Shown: positions 61,100 to 64,000 of the stretch, in pieces
How the letters are laid out: the number at the start of each line of letters is the position of its first letter
Position numbering within the stretch: position 1 is the first letter of the stretch
Assembly (NCBI GenBank): GCA_964538915.1
Contig: CAZIFB010000011.1
Coordinates: 1-64,000 of the forward strand
Direction of reading: 5' to 3'
Origin: JAEUHQ01 sp964538915
GTDB taxonomy: Bacteria > Planctomycetota > UBA1135 > UBA2386
Length of the DNA stretch: 64,000 bases
The notes under the pieces: generated by a model
The model's input: the letters and a program-made list of their open reading frames with translations, nothing else
What the model was told of the DNA's origin: nothing
Databases searched by the model: none
Translations under genes and position numbers: made by a program

Positions 61100-62521
61100 T
61101 CACGGTTCCCGCGGCACTTCGCGGCCGCTCAGCCAGACCTGCGCCAGTTCGCCGGTCGGCGACAGCGGGTCGCCGCGGAACACGAGCAGGTTCGCGTCCT
61201 TGCCTGCCTCGAGGGAGCCGCACGTCTTGTCGATGCCGAGCGCCTTCGCGGGAACGAGCGTCACGCCGCGCAGAGCGACGTCCGCGGGCAGTCCCGTGCG
61301 GACGAGCTCCATCAGCCGGAAGAACAGCATGCGGACCGCGACCGGGTTGTCGCCGAGCACGAAGCCGATCTCGACGCCCGCGTCGTGCAGTCGGCGCGCG
61401 GGGTGGATCAGGTGGCGCGAGCGCGGCAGCGTCGTCAGGTCCGGCGGCATCAGCACGGCGCACTGCATCGCCTTCGCCTGGTCGAGCACGTTGTCGACGG
61501 TGCCGGCGTACGTGTCGTGCCGCGTCACCGCGACGGTGCGGGGGAACTTCAGGTCGTCGGGAACGGCCTGCTGCCAGTGCAGGAGGTCCGCGGCGCTGTC
61601 GATCTGCACGATCGCGCGCTGCTTGCCTTCGAGCAGGTCCGCGAGCAGTTCGACGTTCGGGTCCTTCGGCGCTTCGGGCTTCGCCGGTGCGGCGGCTGGC
61701 GGCGGCGCCGGCTGCTGGCCCTCGGGCTTCGGCTCGGGTTTGGGTTCCGGCTTCGGCTCGGGCTTGGGCTCCGGTTTCGGTTCGGGCTTCGGGGGCTGCT
61801 CGCCCTTCGGCGGCTCGGTCTTCGGCTCCGGCGGCTTCGTCTCGGCAGGCTTTGCCTCGGCGGGAGCGGGTTTCTCCGCCGGCTTCTTCCGGTCCTCGAC
61901 GACCTTCTTCGCCTTCTCGAACTGCTCCTTCAGCAGCTTCTTGGTCCCCGCGTCGCGCGCCATCACGATCTGCACGAACGCGTCGTCGTCCGCGGTCAGC
62001 TGTTCGATCGTCTTGCCGTCCGGGCGGAGCAGCGCGCCGAGTCCGGGGAACCCGCTTCCCGCCGGTGACAGTGCGAGCGAGGTGACGCCTGCGCGCAGCA
62101 GATCGCCGAACACCGGTTGCTTCGGCTGCAGGCTCTGCACGACCTTCGTCGCGACCTGGTTCACTGCGTTGCCGCCGGTGGGGCCGGGCATCGGTTCGCC
62201 CCGCCCGCGGCGTCCGCCGGGCACCGGGCCGCTCGGCGGTGTCGTGCGGTCGACGATTCCTGCGCGCGACACGGCGCTCACGAGGCCCGGCAGGATCGTC
62301 ATCCCCGTCGCGTCGACGATGCGCGCGCCCGCGGGCGGCTGCACGTCGGGACCGATCGCGTCGATCTTGCCGTCCTTCACGACGAGCGTGCCGCGTTCGA
62401 CGGGCGCACCCGAGATCGGCAGGAGCCGGGCGTTCGTGAACGCGATCGGGCGGGTGTCCTGCGCAGAGGCGGTCGCGGCGGCGAGCGCAGCGAGCGCGGT
62501 GAACATGGCGAGGTGTTTCAT
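61100..62521 (-). CDS. Secreted amidohydrolase-family protein with Pro-Lys-Glu repeat insert
   Basis: The 473-aa product has a signal peptide (ending ATASAQ) and an amidohydrolase-like N-terminal sandwich (IDAIGPDVQPPAGARIV, TILPGLVSAVSRAG). As in its neighbour the HxH motif is absent. The middle (about 240-290) contains a run of PKPE units, seen in the DNA at roughly 61720-61800, which would be an extended spacer. The C-terminal half keeps VPAKALGIDKTCGSLEAGKDA. The start overlaps the stop of the upstream gene by 4 bases, so translation is coupled. It may be a non-catalytic partner of the active paralogues. Confidence 0.7.
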   Translation of the reverse strand: MKHLAMFTALAALAAATASAQDTRPIAFTNARLLPISGAPVERGTLVVKDGKIDAIGPDVQPPAGARIVDATGMTILPGLVSAVSRAGIVDRTTPPSGPVPGGRRGRGEPMPGPTGGNAVNQVATKVVQSLQPKQPVFGDLLRAGVTSLALSPAGSGFPGLGALLRPDGKTIEQLTADDDAFVQIVMARDAGTKKLLKEQFEKAKKVVEDRKKPAEKPAPAEAKPAETKPPEPKTEPPKGEQPPKPEPKPEPKPEPKPEPKPEPKPEGQQPAPPPAAAPAKPEAPKDPNVELLADLLEGKQRAIVQIDSAADLLHWQQAVPDDLKFPRTVAVTRHDTYAGTVDNVLDQAKAMQCAVLMPPDLTTLPRSRHLIHPARRLHDAGVEIGFVLGDNPVAVRMLFFRLMELVRTGLPADVALRGVTLVPAKALGIDKTCGSLEAGKDANLLVFRGDPLSPTGELAQVWLSGREVPREP

Positions 62522-63753
62522 CGCACGTCTCCGAGTCGGTGGACCAAGGTGCCTTCGATGTAGACCGCGAGCGGCTGATTGCGCGGGTCCAGGGGATCGC
62601 CCGCAGTGACCTGGAAGTCGGCGTCCTTGCCGACGGTCAGCGAGCCTGTGCGTTCGGCGATGCCGATCTGGATCGCCGGCTGGATCGTGAGGCCGCGGAA
62701 CGCGACGTCCCACGGCAGTCCGAGCCGCACGGCCATCGCCGCCTGCAATTGCAGTTCCTCCGCCGCCACGACGGGCGCGTCGGTGTTGAGCGAGATGTCG
62801 CGGCATCCGGCGTCCCAGTACGCCTGGCACGTGCCCTGGAAGCGGCCGTACGGATCGAACTCGTACATGCGCGGGCCGAGGTTCACCGGCGTCTTCCGCT
62901 TCGCGAGCGCCGCGGCGGCGACCCAGCCGTCGAAGCAGCCGTGCGACAGGATCATGCGGACGTCGAACACGTCCTGGAACATTCGCGCCGTCGCGATGCA
63001 GTCGCGCGCGCCGGCGGTGTGGATGAGCACCGGGACCTTCTTGTCGAAGACCTGCCGCAGGTTCTCGAGCGCCGCTTCGAAGCGCGGTCGTGGGCCGGTG
63101 CCCGCGTCGAACGAGCGCCACGCGGCGGCGTACGCCTTCGCGCGCATGAGAAGCTGGGTCAGGAGTTCGCTGCTGCCCATGCGCGTGAGGCCGAGGTCGC
63201 CGCTGCGCCGCTCGGGGTTGAAGCCCTGTGCGACCTTCATCGCGCCGATCTCGCGCACCACGAGCTGTTCGAGCGGGGCGCCCCAGCGCATCTTGAGCAG
63301 CACGCCGAAGCCGCCGATGTTCGTGCCCGAGCCCGGGATGAACAGCGTCGTCGTGACGCCGCCCGCCGCTGCGCGCCGGATCTCGAGTTCGCTCGGCTTG
63401 ACGACGTCGACGGTGCGCAGTTCGGCGTTCAACGGCATCGTCATGTCGTTGATGTCGCCGCCGCCGCCCGCGACGTGGTGGTGGAGGTCGACGAAGCCCG
63501 GGCACAGCCACCCGTCGCCATGGTCGACGACCGTCGCGTCGGCGGGCACGGGGGTCGTCGTGCGCGGTCCGATCGCCACGATCTTGCCGGCGCGCTCGAG
63601 CAGGACCGCGCGGTCGATCGGCGCCGTGTCGCCCGGCAGGATGCGGGCCGCGAGATGGGCCGTCGTCCCCTGCCCGGTCTGCGCGTGCAGCACCCCGGCG
63701 AGCGCGAACGTCGCCGCGGCGAGCATCGACAGCGAGGCAGGGCCCTTCGTCAT
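62518..63753 (-). CDS. Secreted metal-dependent amidohydrolase (intact active site)
   Basis: The 411-aa product has a signal peptide (ending GVLHAQ) and the full set of amidohydrolase ligands. Histidines are at 91-93 in VDLHHHVAGG, further positions lie in VPVLIHTAG and RMILSHGCFD, and the Asp is in LNTDAPVV. The C-terminal GSLTVGKDADFQV sandwich strand is present. It should hydrolyse an amide or ester in the periplasm. It is translationally coupled to the gene after it and follows another paralogue by 10 bases, forming a tandem array. Confidence 0.85.
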   Translation of the reverse strand: MTKGPASLSMLAAATFALAGVLHAQTGQGTTAHLAARILPGDTAPIDRAVLLERAGKIVAIGPRTTTPVPADATVVDHGDGWLCPGFVDLHHHVAGGGGDINDMTMPLNAELRTVDVVKPSELEIRRAAAGGVTTTLFIPGSGTNIGGFGVLLKMRWGAPLEQLVVREIGAMKVAQGFNPERRSGDLGLTRMGSSELLTQLLMRAKAYAAAWRSFDAGTGPRPRFEAALENLRQVFDKKVPVLIHTAGARDCIATARMFQDVFDVRMILSHGCFDGWVAAAALAKRKTPVNLGPRMYEFDPYGRFQGTCQAYWDAGCRDISLNTDAPVVAAEELQLQAAMAVRLGLPWDVAFRGLTIQPAIQIGIAERTGSLTVGKDADFQVTAGDPLDPRNQPLAVYIEGTLVHRLGDVR

Positions 63754-63763
63754 CGTCGGTCCG

Positions 63764-64000
63764 TCACCATTGCGGCCGCTTCGGGTCGCGGCGGTAGCAG
63801 ATCGTCCCGTTGATCACCATCGTCTCGACGTACGAGCGGGGATCGATCGGATCACCGCTCCAGATGCCGAGGTCCGCGTCCTTGCCGGCTTCGAGCGATC
63901 CGACGCGGTGCTCGATGCCGACGAAGGTCGCCGCGTTGATCGTGAGCCCGCGCAGCGCCCACTCGTGCTCGAGTCCGAGGCGCACGGCCATCGCCGCCTG
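63764..64000 (-). CDS. Amidohydrolase-family protein, C-terminal part (continues past the window)
   Basis: Only the last 78 codons are present. They read through the family end pattern LRGLTINAATFVGI, RVGSLEAGKDADLGIWSGDP and SYVETMVINGTICYR. This is clearly the end of another amidohydrolase paralogue; active-site residues lie beyond 64000 and cannot be judged. It is the most upstream member of the array visible here. Confidence 0.75.
   Translation of the reverse strand, partial: QAAMAVRLGLEHEWALRGLTINAATFVGIEHRVGSLEAGKDADLGIWSGDPIDPRSYVETMVINGTICYRRDPKRPQW

Noticed and set aside
61720..61800. Possible tandem DNA repeat or CRISPR-like array
   Set aside because: The periodic bases are explained by codons for PKPE units inside a coding frame, with no spacers.
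1..64000. Prophage, insertion sequence or integrative element
   Set aside because: No integrase, transposase, capsid or tail genes, no att-like direct repeats beyond the short intergenic copies at the left edge.

Overview
The window is GC-rich chromosomal DNA, densely coding on both strands. I see no rRNA, no tRNA, no CRISPR array, no transposase and no phage genes. The gene content suggests a member of the Planctomycetota, probably an uncultured marine or wastewater-type lineage. The reasons are many large secreted beta-propeller, Kelch, BNR and FG-GAP proteins, a Gfo/Idh/MocA dehydrogenase next to a TIM-barrel sugar isomerase, Cys-type dienelactone hydrolases, ECF sigma factors and tandem secreted amidohydrolases. 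This assignment is an inference from gene style; no marker gene proves it.

Layout. 1-190: tandem hairpin-bearing repeats. 0.2-9 kb: outer-membrane-like protein, HEAT-repeat protein, a decayed alpha/beta hydrolase, a UDP-sugar dehydrogenase, a PGPGW membrane protein, a histone-deacetylase-family enzyme, a small lipoprotein and a Kelch protein. 9-18 kb: secreted proteins, a small tyrosine phosphatase and an orphan chemoreceptor. 18-21.8 kb: a translationally coupled operon of chorismate dehydratase (mqnA) followed by both subunits of DNA topoisomerase VI. 22-36.8 kb: secreted PQQ-dehydrogenase-like, thioredoxin-like, metalloprotease, amidohydrolase, BNR, propeller and FG-GAP proteins, with a HAD-IG 5'-nucleotidase among them. 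36.9-43.7 kb: sugar-metabolism pair, an RnfD-like membrane protein carrying Sel1-type repeats, two small or hypothetical secreted proteins and a two-DTG aspartic protease.

43.7-54.8 kb holds a type VI secretion module: a kinase-like/FHA fusion protein, TssJ, TssK, TssL (DotU), TssM (IcmF-type), TagF and an ECF sigma factor, tightly packed and preceded by a sigma70-like promoter. It encodes the membrane complex plus baseplate connector and regulation. The sheath, tube, spike and ClpV genes are absent from the window. A perfect hairpin separates it from the convergent last block.

54.8-64 kb (minus strand): at least four amidohydrolase-family secreted proteins in a row, two of which have lost the usual metal ligands, then an NTF2-like protein, a fused B12-dependent acyl-CoA mutase (IcmF) and a dienelactone hydrolase.

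Five secreted proteins spread across the window share a C-terminal motif (P-x-D/N-P-x-L-x-G-x2-L-x2-Q-x3-L-D or a close relative), which looks like a lineage-specific surface or secretion domain. This motif and the kinase-FHA fusion are the two observations I consider most worth following.
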